The position numbers and the translations under genes were made by a program. Below, one piece after another: positions 20,982 to 31,120 of a stretch of 64,000 bases of DNA. This DNA comes from Bathynomus jamesi (Eukaryota > Arthropoda > Malacostraca > Isopoda > Cirolanidae). Under the pieces are notes generated by a model, which was not told the DNA's origin, searched no databases, and was given only the letters and a program-made list of their open reading frames with translations. Location of the stretch: positions 382,501 through 446,500 of the forward strand of contig JAJOZX010003304.1 in assembly GCA_023014485.1 (NCBI GenBank), read 5' to 3'. Every line of letters starts with the position of its first letter. The first letter of the stretch is position 1.

Positions 20982-21550
20982 CCGGGTGTCCGAGAATTAT
21001 CTGTACAATTTTTGGCTGTTATTAAAAGTCAACCATGAAGTGTAGAAATTCCAGTGTTGTCCCATTTTACAGAGAAACTAAGTTTTTCTGATAACAAGTT
21101 TTGACAAGTTTTTTCTTTTTTGTACGCGGGTGACAGACATTGATGATTTAAAAGCAAGAATCACAGCTGCTATTGAGCGAATTGATGTGGATATGCTACA
21201 GCGTACATGGGAACATTTGGATTATCGATTGGATGTTTTGCGAATCACTGATGGTGCACATATCGAATGTTTGTAACAACGTTACTTTAATAAAAGAAAC
21301 TTTTGAAAATACAGATTCTAAATAATCTTGTTTAAGAATTTTACGTGTGTTATCAAGAATTTTATTAAAAGATGAAATTGTACAGATAATTTTCGGACAC
21401 ACTGGAATTTCTAAAAAACTTGTCAAAACTTGGTATCAGAAAAAACTTAATGAGATTCTCAGTAAAATGGGACAACACTGGAATTTCTACACTTCATGGT
21501 TGACTTTTAATAACAGCCAAAACTTGTACAGATAATTCTCGGACACCCTG
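20982..21550 (+). mobile_element. Tc1/mariner deletion derivative, copy 2
   Basis: The same element as 3844-4415: ends CCGGGTGTCCGAGAATTATC and GATAATTCTCGGACACCCTG with flanking TA. It contains the same transposase tail at 21130-21276, differing by a few substitutions and a changed segment near 21080-21120. Confidence 0.85.
21130..21276 (+). pseudogene. Mariner transposase C-terminal remnant (copy 2)
   Basis: The same 48-codon tail as at 3994-4140, ending in RLDVLRITDGAHIECL before TAA. It differs by single residues (for example D for N before GAHIE). Non-functional without the rest of the protein. Confidence 0.75.
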
Positions 21551-22271
21551 TATATGTCGCGGTATATGAATATTATTTAGTCAGTCAAATTACATGTATA
21601 ACGTTGAAATATCAGGTGGAAATATATTCTTAATATTATCGTTATTATATTATTATCGTCTATATACAATAATTATATAGTAATGGCATGATATAAACTT
21701 CATACCTATAGGCCTACCGTACATCAGAAACATCTTTCATATATAGTACAAGCTACAATTAAATTAATGATCTTTGGTAGACTTTAAGATCACAATTTCT
21801 TATTGTCAAGATACATAAAATGCAAAATTTAAAAAAAATAAGGCATCTCCAAATGTAGCTCTGTTTGCAATGCTCGCTAGTCGCTAATAACTAGCCATTC
21901 AGAAATTATACGATCAACACTCGGTGAGTTAGTACAATCTTGAAATATTTTGCTAGATCATCTTCACATCATAACTTTCCATATTATCATAAATGCTTGA
22001 AATATTGCGGGTATATTAAGATGAGAAATAAGAACTGCATGAAGTGAGAAATAAAAAGGTATTGGGCTAATGTATGTTCTCTGGCAATTGTATCTGACCG
22101 TGTGTCCCGGCAAGTGTAAACACACAGCGTGTCGGTGTTGTGGTGTGGCCGCATGATGATGAAGTAACGTACTTAATTCCCTTTTATTAGGTAAGTGAAG
22201 TGAGCTGTCTTTGTTTATTAATTTTTGAGTAGAATCTTTCTTTTCCTTTATGGATTTAAAAAAAAAAAGAG
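21551..22271. other. No gene recognised
   Basis: AT-rich sequence between the mariner copy and the 3.45-kb transposon. I see no motif or repeat. Confidence 0.5.
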
Positions 22272-22279
22272 ATATACAG
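22272..22279. repeat. 8-bp target-site duplication ATATACAG (left)
   Basis: An exact copy is at 25733-25740, outside the right terminal repeat of the 3.45-kb transposon. Confidence 0.8.
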
Positions 22280-22603
22280 TAGGGTGGAGCGAAAAATACT
22301 TTTTTTCTAGTATGAAGTTCTAATAGTGATTAAAAGTTGCATTTATTGGACGAAATATGCCTGCCAAAATATGAGTTCATTTGTTTAAAAATGTCAGCTG
22401 CCACCAGGGGGCTAAAGTTAACACAATTTTGTGTAAAAAGGAAAAAAATGCTTCTATTTTAGGTTTGTCAAACTATTATAAAATTTTATCTTAGAATTAT
22501 CTAATAGTTTGTTTAAGATTCGTAAATGATAGGAATTCGTTTTGTAAAAATGCCTTTTCATATGCTTAATATCTTCAGCTGCCACAAGAGAGCTAAATTT
22601 AAC
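22280..22603. repeat. Left long terminal inverted repeat
   Basis: Pairs with 25411-25732 over about 323 bp with scattered mismatches. Within the arm a subterminal motif occurs twice, CAGCTGCCACCAGGGGGCTA (22396) and CAGCTGCCACAAGAGAGCTA (22576), each followed by AANTTAACACAATTT. Confidence 0.85.
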
Positions 22604-22983
22604 ACAATTTAGAGTAACTGAGTCATGTTGAGACTACACTGAATGTTGTTGGGGAGGGTTTGGTGAGGGTTGTGGTTTCTGTGAGTCATTAGAACAGTGT
22701 GTTAACACTTGTCTTCTTAGGTAGTAGGCCTAGTCGCTCAGTTGATCGGAGTTTTTTAATATGATCGGAATATTATAAAACTTTATTTTAAAGTGATGTA
22801 TAGAGAGATAATATTGATTTTATTATAAAATGCTTGTTATAATGTATTATATAATTTTAGTTTATATAATATATATATATTTATATAATATATAATATAC
22901 TTATAAAATATATTATATATTAATTATATAATGTTTTGATGTTACAGGATATTTTGTGATTGTGAATTTTTCTTAAAAATATT

Positions 22984-23061
22984 ATGGCATCAAATACTAA
23001 ATATAAACATTTCAGTAGAGAACATATGAAGTGCGCCATATTTGAAGTACCTTGTAGATGA
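22984..23061 (+). pseudogene. Possible transposase N-terminal segment
   Basis: ATG at 22984 opens 25 codons (MASNTKYKHFSREHMK..., ending IFEVPCR then TGA), shortly after TTACAG, which could be a splice acceptor. After the stop the same frame continues VICNYQLITAFERLPLHK. The stop is therefore probably a mutation within the transposon's reading frame. This start is chosen only because no other ATG lies before the Cys-rich segment. Confidence 0.4.
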
Positions 23062-23092
23062 GTGATATGCAACTACCAACTTATAACTGCAT

Positions 23093-23458
23093 TTGAAAGA
23101 TTACCTCTTCACAAAACATTTAGTGAAGGAGCAGATGAATAACAAGGAGCCTTCATTTTCTGAAATAGTAGAGGCAGTTTCCAAAAAGGTAGAAAATATT
23201 TGGAAGAAGGCCTCTTTGCCAATAGTTTCACATACACGCGTTTTACAGATGATGCGAGTGTACCATGATAAATACAGGTCCTTATTAAAGCCATACAAGT
23301 CACGCAAGGATCAGCCTAAGTACAAAAATCAGCTTGAAGAATTTGAAAACTCTTCAAAATGCACTTTGTTTGACATCTGCACCTGCAAATGTAAGGAGTT
23401 TAGGAGATGCTCATGTGAAAAGAGTAAGAAAGTCCCTCCAAAAGAGCAGGATTTTTAA
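23093..23458 (+). pseudogene. Transposase N-terminal Cys-rich segment
   Basis: The open frame encodes about 121 residues and begins without an ATG, so it continues from an upstream segment. A helical part (EIVEAVSKKVENIWKKASLP, then SHTRVLQMMRVYHDKY) is followed by a cysteine cluster, CTLFDICTCKCKEFRRCSCE. That cluster could bind zinc and DNA. It ends KVPPKEQDF and a stop at 23456. One extra T in the five-T run there would open FLNDQRTRRIMVIGSIDIAH, the evident continuation. It is the first large piece of the 3.45-kb element's transposase. Confidence 0.65.
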
Positions 23459-23713
23459 ATGACCAACGAACACGCAGAATAATGGTGATAGGAAGCATTG
23501 ACATAGCACACACAAGACGATTACAAGCAAGAGAACATCGAAAGGAAATGGAAAAAGCACGTCTGGAATCCTCACAAACACTAGTGCTGCTATAACCAAT
23601 ACGTCCAACTTACAATCGAAACAGAGACAAGTGAACTTCAACAACTAGAAGAGATATCTGAAGATAATGAAGAAGATACAACCTCGACTCAATATGTAAT
23701 ATCAGAACAACAG
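23459..23713 (+). pseudogene. Transposase linker segment, frameshifted twice
   Basis: One frame (about 23454-23598) reads NDQRTRRIMVIGSIDIAH then TRRLQAREHRKEMEKARLES and stops after QTLVLL. Another frame (about 23585-23713) reads QYVQLTIETETSELQQLEEI then SEDNEEDTTSTQYVISEQQ and leads directly into the long open frame at 23714. A single indel near 23585-23600 therefore separates them. The charged, acidic middle looks like an inter-domain linker. Confidence 0.6.
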
Positions 23714-24997
23714 ATGCGTGAGCCACTGCCTTCATTAGCAATTACTTGTGATAGATTTAAAATGTCGGACAGAGCTGGGGCTGCTATTGCTTCTGCAGTA
23801 TTGGCAGATCTTAAAATTGTTACTCCCGAAGACAAAGGGAATATTATAGACAGAAGTAAGCTAGACGGTGAAAGACACAAAAACAGAGAAAAGGAACTAC
23901 AACAGATAGGAGAGCCAAAAACCATGCGGGGATTATACTTTGATGGCAGAAAGGATAAAACAATGATTCAAGTCCAGGAGAGTGATGGCTCTAACCACCA
24001 AAGAACCAAACGCGAAGAGCATATCAGCATAATATATGAACCACACTCTCTGTACTTTGCACATGTGACACCTTCCAGTGGCAAAGCTAAATACATTTGC
24101 ACAGCGCTAGTGAATTGCTTGAAAGAAAGGAATGTTGATATAGGGAACATCGTTGCAGTTGGCTGTGATTCGACAGTGGTTAACACTGGTAGTATTGGAG
24201 GCCCAATAAGATTACTGGAAGAAGCCTTTAATAAGCCATTGCAGTGGCTGATATGCCTTTTATACCTTAATGAACTTCCATTGCGCCATTTGTTTCATCA
24301 CTTGGATGGCACCACTACTGGACCAAGAGCACTTTCAGGAGAAATTGGCCGAGCACTTTCAGACTGTGAAAAGCTTCCCATAGTTAACTTCAAACCCATT
24401 GAAATTCAAGAGGACATGTGTGAAGTTAATGTAGATGACATAAGTACTGACCAGAAATACCTTCTTGAAATTCACAAGGCTATATCAAGTGGAACATTCT
24501 CAAAGAGTCTTAGTCATAAGAGTCCAGGCAATATATCACATTCAAGGTGGCTCACCACAGCAAACAGGACTCTGCGGTTATATGCAAGCACAGAGAATCC
24601 TTCAGGCAATTTACAAGAATTAGCTACTTTCATTGTTAGGGTATACGCACCAATGTGGTTTCAGATAAAGCGTAAACCATTATGCCAATATGGTGCTAAA
24701 CATATGTGGCATATGATTGCAAGAAGCCGGTATCTCCGTGAAGAGCTTAGGAGAGTACATGACTCAGTCATTCAGCGAAATGCATATTACGCAAATCAAG
24801 AAAACATTCTCATTGCAATGATAGCTGATGAAAGGGAGCATGTGCGTCAGTTGGGATTTAGGCGTATCATAAAAGCAAGGGCATGCATTCAAGAAACAGA
24901 TGTTATCAGTATTTTAGGTGCCAGAAATAATTTTTATGCCAAAGACTATACAGATCTCATTATGTGGCAAGATTTTCAGATAGCAGAACACCGATAA
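23714..24997 (+). pseudogene. RNase H-like transposase core, hAT-like layout
   Basis: This is the longest open frame in the window (427 codons). The Met at its start is internal, because homologous coding continues upstream. Residues by position: YFDGRKDKT at 75-83 (Asp77, candidate first catalytic Asp); VAVGCDSTVVNTG at 147-159 (Asp152, second); LQWLICLLYLNELPLRHLF at 176-194; SHSRWLTTANR at 275-285. In hAT transposases the comparable order is D, D, CxxH and RW. Here CLLY replaces CxxH, possibly by a C-to-T change (TAC for CAC). The acidic third residue cannot be fixed by eye. The frame ends in IMWQDFQIAEHR because of an indel near 24972. The role would be cut-and-paste transposition of this element. 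Confidence 0.7.
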
Positions 24998-25227
24998 CCA
25001 AAGGAGTTTCTCTTGATGATATTGAATCATGCATCAAACATGGTACTACTCTTCATTCAGAATTATTTCAGTTTCCATGTCATACACAAGCCGTAGAGAG
25101 ATGCGTCAAGCTCGTTACAGACGCTGCTGGATCAGTCTGCGGACCTACAAACAGAGACGGTTGGATTCGTGCTACATTAGAATCAAGGAAAGAACAGCCA
25201 AAATTTGACACAAAAGCAAATTACTAA
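24976..25227 (+). pseudogene. Transposase C-terminus with hATC-like motif
   Basis: After the frameshift at the TTTT run (about 24972-24977) the reading continues SDSRTPITKGVSLDDIESCI. It ends with FPCHTQAVERCVKLVTDAAG, RDGWIRATLES and PKFDTKANY before TAA at 25225. FPxxTxAVER resembles the P..S..(V)ER core of the hAT C-terminal dimerisation region. This is the basis for placing the element near hAT. It overlaps the end of the previous frame. Confidence 0.65.
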
Positions 25228-25410
25228 ATAGTCTTCAGCAAGAACCCTTTCTAGAGGGAGGTTGGTTGGGGAAAGAGTGGTAACTCCGCTAAGGCACGAA
25301 ATAACGTTTCTTAACTGTCTCAAGCCAGTATAAAGGAGGAGAGACATCCTAATTTATTACTGTTCCCTTTTTCAAGTAAATACAGAATCATACTTAATTG
25401 TCATTTTTAA

Positions 25411-25732
25411 GTTAAATTCAGCCCTCTTGTGGCAGCTGAAGATATTAAGCATATGAAAAGGCATTTTTACAAAACGAATTCTTATCATTTAGAATCTTAA
25501 TCAAACTATTAGATAATTCTAAGATAAATTTTATAATAGTTTGATAAACCTAAAATAGAAGCATTTTTTTCCTTTTTACCCAAAATTGTGTTCACTTTAG
25601 CCCCCTGGTGGCAGCTGAAAATATTAAACAAATGAACCCATATTTTGGCAGATATATATCGTCAACTACATGCAACTTTTAATCACTATTAGAACTTCAT
25701 ACTAGAAAAAAAGTATTTTTCGCTCCACCCTA
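25411..25732. repeat. Right long terminal inverted repeat
   Basis: Inverse of 22280-22603. It carries the same two subterminal motifs in reverse (near 25424 and 25600, ...CTTGTGGCAGCTG and CCTGGTGGCAGCTG). Confidence 0.85.
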
Positions 25733-25740
25733 ATATACAG
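25733..25740. repeat. 8-bp target-site duplication ATATACAG (right)
   Basis: An exact match to 22272-22279. Confidence 0.8.
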
Positions 25741-25905
25741 GCTGGGCTACGCTAGATTGTTGAGCCTTCCCAAAACATGGAGAAGTTTATTCGTAAAAGA
25801 TTTCGGAGTGAGTATCTGCACCCAGAGATACAAATACCGCATTCGTTATTTGCATTCGAATATCAACACTTCTGGGTGCAAATACCTTCAGCCTAACAAT
25901 CTTAA
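25741..25905. repeat. Inverted TGCACCCAGA motif pair
   Basis: TGCACCCAGAGAT (about 25818) and TTCTGGGTGCA (about 25871) form an interrupted stem in unassigned DNA. Confidence 0.4.
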
Positions 25906-26046
25906 GGCCTCGTGAGGCCTCCCCTAAAAAAGGCCTCGGCCTCGAGGGCTTTGAAAAATATGTCTTCGGCCTGTGAATTTCTGAAGACCTCGGCCTATCC
26001 TCGAGGCCTCAGGCCAGGCCTCGTCCCCATGCCCATACTAGAGTCA

Positions 26047-27582
26047 AATGGCAAGTCAAAAATATTCTCACTCACACAACTATAAAACTTTCCATCTAAA
26101 TCTAAATGTAAACAATCTGTGACCTGAATATTGCTTTAAATATTTATACCCTTAGAATCTCTCCTTCACAGCATTGAAAATTCTTTTTCAAATACAGTAA
26201 TATACAACAAATTATTAAGTAACATGATTTATCTTATCTGATTATTACAACTGTTTACGCTTCTTTCCAACATGCCTGTTAACCTAAGGTAATTATAGTT
26301 TGCTCTTAAGTCTTTATTGGTGTAGTCACTGTAGTGAGAGGTATGATAAGCTCGTCTTGATGAGTTCCCATAATAAACACGATTTTGCCGTCAGACGCCC
26401 TTCTAATCAGATAAGGGCACGATTCGACAACAAAAATTAACACGCCCAGGTGATTAGGTCAGACGTGATAAGAAACCTCATCGCATTAGATTTCCGCCAT
26501 AGGAGTATCTTATACCCACAGCCAGACACACCACTGGCCTAATTTCTACTTCTAAAAAACTATAAACGTAACACACCGACTGGCAATAATGAAGCGACCT
26601 AATTCTAAACGCGCGTATACATACCGGATAACTCGTATTACAAATAGTGGAGTGAGTGCTACTAGAATTTAGAAGAGACCAAATGCAACTTCAAGATTAG
26701 GATATACTTCCTGGCCATTTTCACTAAACCTACGTGACTCAAATAAAACTTGCCCCACAAAAGTTATCGTTGTACATGTGCCAATTTTATGACGCCTTTC
26801 CATAAAATTGGTGCATCATTTGGGACACGCGCCAGTCATGATAAACGCTTAGCCTCGTTTCCATTTTTTTTGTATTACTTTAAAATAAAATTTATCTCCT
26901 AGCAAAGTCTATAATCAGAATGGTCATCCTGGAAGTAAGAGTACAAATACTACCCACTAACTGAATGGCACTTCACCTCGTTCCCATTAGCATTCGCAGT
27001 CCAAAAGGTAAAAGGGCCATCACTGATAACATAAGCCTATTTTCCTTAACCTAACGATTAAAAGGGTTGGACGAAAATCAAAATAGCATAGCGTGACACT
27101 CTGCTACTCCTGCTGTAACAACGTTTTAGCTTAAGACGAGGGATACCAAACTAAAATAGTCTCCAAAAGTGTCGTATTCTGACTTTTGCTATACCCTTAG
27201 AAATCGAATGTGGACGAACAACAACATACGAACATAATTTTTTCAACATTTTTTTACCTCATATTATATATATATATATACAGTATAAGAGAAGATATTT
27301 ATCAGACTTTTAATAGAATATACTACCACATGCAAGTGGTTTTTGTAAGTTAGGTTAAATAAGAGTAATTACCTCAGAATTTTTGTTTTTCAATGGTTAT
27401 CAGAAATTCTAAAAGTATTTGTTCCACAATGACTATTCCTTTTTCGTCACATATACTACTCATGGAGTCTGCTTCGTATTCTTGATCTTCTGGTATGGCA
27501 GTTATAACGAAGATTTTTCTTGGAACTCTTGTTCTTGGATCATTAAGTTCTTTGAATGGTTCACCGTTTCATGAGCATACTG
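26047..27582. other. No gene recognised, then Merlin tail
   Basis: 26047-27340 shows no motif apart from a (TA)n at about 27262-27281. From about 27580 down to 27385 the minus strand continues the Merlin transposase of 27583-27990 after a frameshift: HETVNHSKNL, then in another frame NDPRTRVPRKIFVITAIPED and EQILLEFLITIEKQKF. Confidence 0.5.
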
Positions 27583-27990
27583 TCATCCTATTCCTACATT
27601 TCCTAAATTATGATACACTTCCCACTCATTGAGTAGTATAATTGTCCCTGGTCGTAGGAATTGCTGAATTATTGGAAGCGGCAGTTCCCTCTTAGGGTTT
27701 GGCAATATTTCTACACGTTTGGCACTACTTCTACATATCCTAGTTTCTTTTGCGTCACATATCCCAAATAACCACATTTCAGTGATGCTCCTTCCTCGGT
27801 TGTGGTTTCTGCGTGTTACATCTTTTAATACATTAATCTTTAGTATTTCATTAATTAAATTCCATTTCTCGCACAATTTTATGACATCTATAAAATTTGC
27901 TAGTTTCAAACGACATACGCGTCCTTGAACTTGGAACGCATATCCAAATGACCTAATGACTACTGTATACGCTACACCAAGTAGGCTCAT
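27583..27990 (-). pseudogene. Merlin (ISXO2-like) transposase, N-terminal and central part
   Basis: The minus-strand ATG at 27990 opens 135 codons. The block RRNHNRGRSITEMWLFGICD then RELPLPIIQQFLRPGTIILL-NEWEVYHNLG follows the ISXO2-like order (K/R-NRGR, W-FG-D, LP-I, PGT-I-SDEW-Y). The first catalytic Asp is present in FGICD. The usual SDEW is LNEW, so the second catalytic Asp appears to be Asn. VNHSKN (27583 downward) follows after a frameshift. The N-terminal 60 residues (MSLLGVAYTVVIRSFGYAFQ...) look like the family's template-binding region. It is probably dead, though the long open frame leaves a small chance of co-option. No inverted ends were found around it. Confidence 0.6.
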
Positions 27991-28106
27991 GTTTAAATAT
28001 TATTTATAAATTTACTTACAGATTCTATTTACCAAAACCAGTTATTCACGGCATAAAAATCTTTTTTAAATAATTTTTTTATTATTATTAACTTTTACCA
28101 TATATA

Positions 28107-28238
28107 ATGCAAACCTACAAGGAAATAGGAAAAGCTACTCCAAGGCCTATCGTGTATCCATCAATATCCTCATCAGGGAAGAATACACGAAAGACCTTGG
28201 AATCGCTTTTCCTTTTTCCTTGTAGGTTTGCATCATTT
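28107..28238. repeat. Head-to-head terminal-repeat pair, hammerhead-like motif
   Basis: The left arm (inverted) and right arm share GCAAACCTACAAGGAAA, CCAAGGNCT(A/T)TCGTGTAT and related blocks. Read on the minus strand, the left arm gives CCTGATGAGGATATTGATGG then ATACACGATAGGCCTTGG. The right arm gives AATACACGAAAGACCTTGG on the + strand. CTGATGA plus GAAA fit a hammerhead core. The same family occurs at 62665-62820. Confidence 0.6.
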
Positions 28239-28280
28239 ATTTTAGTCTACACGTTTGCGAAATTCATAACCTTTCGTTAA

Positions 28281-28567
28281 CCTTTGGTTAGCTTCCGCCC
28301 GAATTGTTCATTCTGACGAAGGTCAAGCTTTTCACTCTACCTTAGACCTACAGTTTAACGTGGAATCCGAACCACGCCCCATCAGCAGCCCAGCGTCGTA
28401 ACCACTAGGCCACCTAGGGTACCCATTTATCTACCAACCACTTACTTTATTGTGTGGAAGGATGAACAGCTGGGTTTTGCTGCGCGCCGACTGCCGTCGG
28501 ATCTCGAACCCGGGGCCGATGGATTCGTAGTAGTCAGCGACGCTAACCACTACACCACCGAGGCGCC
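28281..28567 (-). mobile_element. Dimeric tRNA-derived SINE, copy 2 (most complete)
   Basis: On the minus strand unit 1 reads GGCGCCTCGGTGGTGTAGTG, GTTAGCGTCGCTGACTAC, then GGCCCCGGGTTCGAGATCC (A-box-like and B-box-like). After a body with CCTTCCACACAATAAAG and AGTGGTTGGTAG, unit 2 reads GGTGGCCTAGTGGTTACGAC then GGGGCGTGGTTCGGATTCCA. That is a second complete A/B-box pair. The tail is CTTCGTCAGAATGAACAATT then CGGGCGGAAGCTAACC. Copies 1 and 3 have shortened second units. Twin tRNA-like heads are known for some insect SINEs. Confidence 0.85.
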
Positions 28568-29305
28568 AATCATTATACAGTATATATAATATATTTATTT
28601 ATTTATTTAAAACCTGTCACCATTTGAAAGTTTCTCATACAGAATATCACAAAAATTCTTTTAAATGAAATTCTAATATTGAAAAAATAAGCAATACTAT
28701 CAATAAACAGTTCAAAAATAAATGTCTATACTAAATATAAGGTTCTCTCTCAGTCTACAAACTAAGCTAGTCCATCCACACTTGTACAGTTTCACACACT
28801 TCTGTGAAATCGAGAAAAAGCCAAAACGGTCAGTGTATTTATAAAACAGCCATAAAAATTTTTAGCTTCACATTTGAAGTCTGCGGGTCAAAATTTGTGA
28901 AGCGAGAGACACGTGGGCTTAAGGGAAAAATTAAGCTCGGATTGCCTTATTTATGGGTGGACTGACTAGGTAAAAGCGGGCTTAGGTCTTATACAAGTCG
29001 CTACGAGTAGGCGCTCTATCGAGGATTTGGCTTACATAATTGCGTGTAGGTAAGCAGAGCCGACTTTAGGGGGAAACAATTTTTTAACTTACTCAGGACT
29101 TGGAATGGACTGCCAACTGGTTTTAGAATCAACTTTTATGAAAAATATATGGAGTTTTACTTTCGAGGTCATGAGTGATGCAACCCAGCTGTCTGTGTGT
29201 TGCTTTTCAGCACTTACGAGACTTCCTTTTCCTTGAGCTACTTTGTAACGAATGGGATCTAAACACTGAACATCAACCAACCAGTCATTTAGGTAATTTT
29301 TTTTT

Positions 29306-29340
<35 letters not shown>

Positions 29341-30681
29341 CTCAGAAACTTGAACAAGTTCCCCTAAAAGGGAGGGACAAATAGCTTCTCCGAATGGTAA
29401 ATTCTTAATCCTTTGACTTCATCTAAATCCCATTAACCTTTTCTGAGAAAACACACCGGTTAATATTTATACTAACCTTCGTAATCCTCTTCATTTTATG
29501 TAATAGGCCTAAAGCGTTAATTAAGGTCAGGCTCACCAGGCCAACATCCATATTTAAAATTTTACTAGTCTGTAAGCCTAAATTTAATTTAGGAAAAGTG
29601 CACACGGAATGAAATTCAAAATAAAGAGCTTCCCTTTAATGTTCTAACTTCCATCGTATATGCTCATTTTACATTAATATTCAAACAAAAACGTAATTGT
29701 GTGTGTGTGTGTGTGTGAAACACAACGTGCAGATCTGGGCATAAGCAAGGTGCCAATTTACTTCATTCTGTATATGTATTTAAAAACAAATTGACCTAAC
29801 CCGAGTAACACCGAACCAAGAAAGGTGTAACGAGTAGCCCGGGGACGCAGGTGCGGGCTCCAGGAAGTGTTCTGTTGCGTCCACAAATAGCGAGGTACTA
29901 GCTAACCTAAGCTGAATTAAACTGACCTAAACTAGTTTAAACTAACTCAAGGTAGTATAGCTGCGCTTTATCAGGCCTAATACACGTTAATTATTTCCGC
30001 CAATAAAAGTGTTCCGATATTTTTTTTTTTATGTTTTTAACGTTCCCAAAGGCTAATAGAGTTCCCTTAAAAAAATATCCAGTTCCCCCTCAACACGCAC
30101 TCGCACAGTGATTGGCATGATACAAGAGTTTTCAATATAAATTGTGCGAAGTTCTTCAGTGATGCTTACCTGAAGAACATATTTTATGCCACTCCAACAA
30201 ATATTTAATGTACGATCACTGATTAAAACTTCGTATGAAAACTACCGCTATTTAAATTCGTCACAAATGAACCACGAACAGGAAGTTGGCACCTCTTCAA
30301 AAAATAATTCTACGGATTTTACACACACACACACACACACACACTTAATAGAGAGGTTTTCAGTGAGGGTAATGACACAAAATTGGAATGAAAAAACTTT
30401 ATATTCACACCAGTTCCGAATAAAAATCATGCTTTTAAAATAATCATTTTCATAACGTCAAAATCTGACGGTGAATTAAGCAAGCAAGCAGTGAGCGACA
30501 CTGAATACTTCGCAAATCAAAGATAAAACTGGCTTCCCTCACCCCTCCTCTCCAAAGTCTAAAGTTCATTAGTATTTCAAGTACTAGCTTCAAGTTTTCA
30601 ATAGAGACCTAATACTTCTTCACTTTTTATTGATCTCATAAAGAGGCCTTAAATATAAATATCATACGAAAAACTGACAAT

Positions 30682-30749
<68 letters not shown>

Positions 30750-31120
30750 ATATGCGCGTTATCGCGTTTCCTGTCGTACTTGCATTGGAGTTGAAACGCA
30801 ATTCAAGCAGATAAGAGATTATTAGCACCAAAGACAAGTATGGAATTATTTCATACTCGAGTTTTTTCACTTCCTCTTCAGTTAAATTAAAACGTATTTA
30901 CATATTTACGTTGCGTAATTGGTAAAAAATATAAAATAAAAAATTCTTTTACAATATCTTTAAAAATATATTTTTTCGAGTGTTTGAAGTGCAATAACCG
31001 GTCTTTTTGAAGTTGCGAGGGGAGCAACAGCACTAAACTCAAGAGCCTGCGGGATTCGAACAAGTTACGTATGGCACCATGACTTATATACTCCTTATAC
31101 TAGATAACATGTCCAGAAAG

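Larger units (their letters stand above)
22280..25732 (+). mobile_element. 3.45-kb long-TIR DNA transposon, divergent hAT-like
   Basis: The element begins TAGGGTGGAGCGAAAAATAC and ends with the inverse. Arms are about 324 bp (22280-22603) and 322 bp (25411-25732). It is flanked by exact 8-bp duplications ATATACAG (22272-22279 and 25733-25740), which fit the hAT TSD pattern nTnnnnAn. The interior encodes a broken protein across 22984-25227 with an RNase H-like layout: YFDG, GCDST, CLLYLNE, SRW and a C-terminal FPCHTQAVER. These positions mirror the hAT order D, D, CxxH, RW and the hATC P...ER block. I know related multicopy proteins from arthropods but cannot give a family name with certainty. 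Three or more frameshifts make this copy inactive, unless some are sequencing errors. Confidence 0.8.
20177..26046. repeat. Outer GAGGCCTGGCCT inverted pair around nested elements
   Basis: The left side (about 20177-20290) has CATGGGGCTGAGGCCTGGCC and the right side (about 25905-26046) ends with GGCCAGGCCTCGTCCCCATG in inverted orientation. GGCCTCGGCCTCGAGG-type repeats lie inside both. They may be the ends of an older DNA element (possibly hAT-like). Later insertions would then account for the Helitron, the mariner and the 3.45-kb transposon between them. The link across 5.8 kb is an inference. Confidence 0.35.

Noticed and set aside
29089..29334. Minus-strand frame NDWLVDVQCLDPIRYKVAQG...
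   Set aside because: Open and not low complexity beyond the microsatellite part, but no family match, no start and no convincing splice sites, so not called as a gene.
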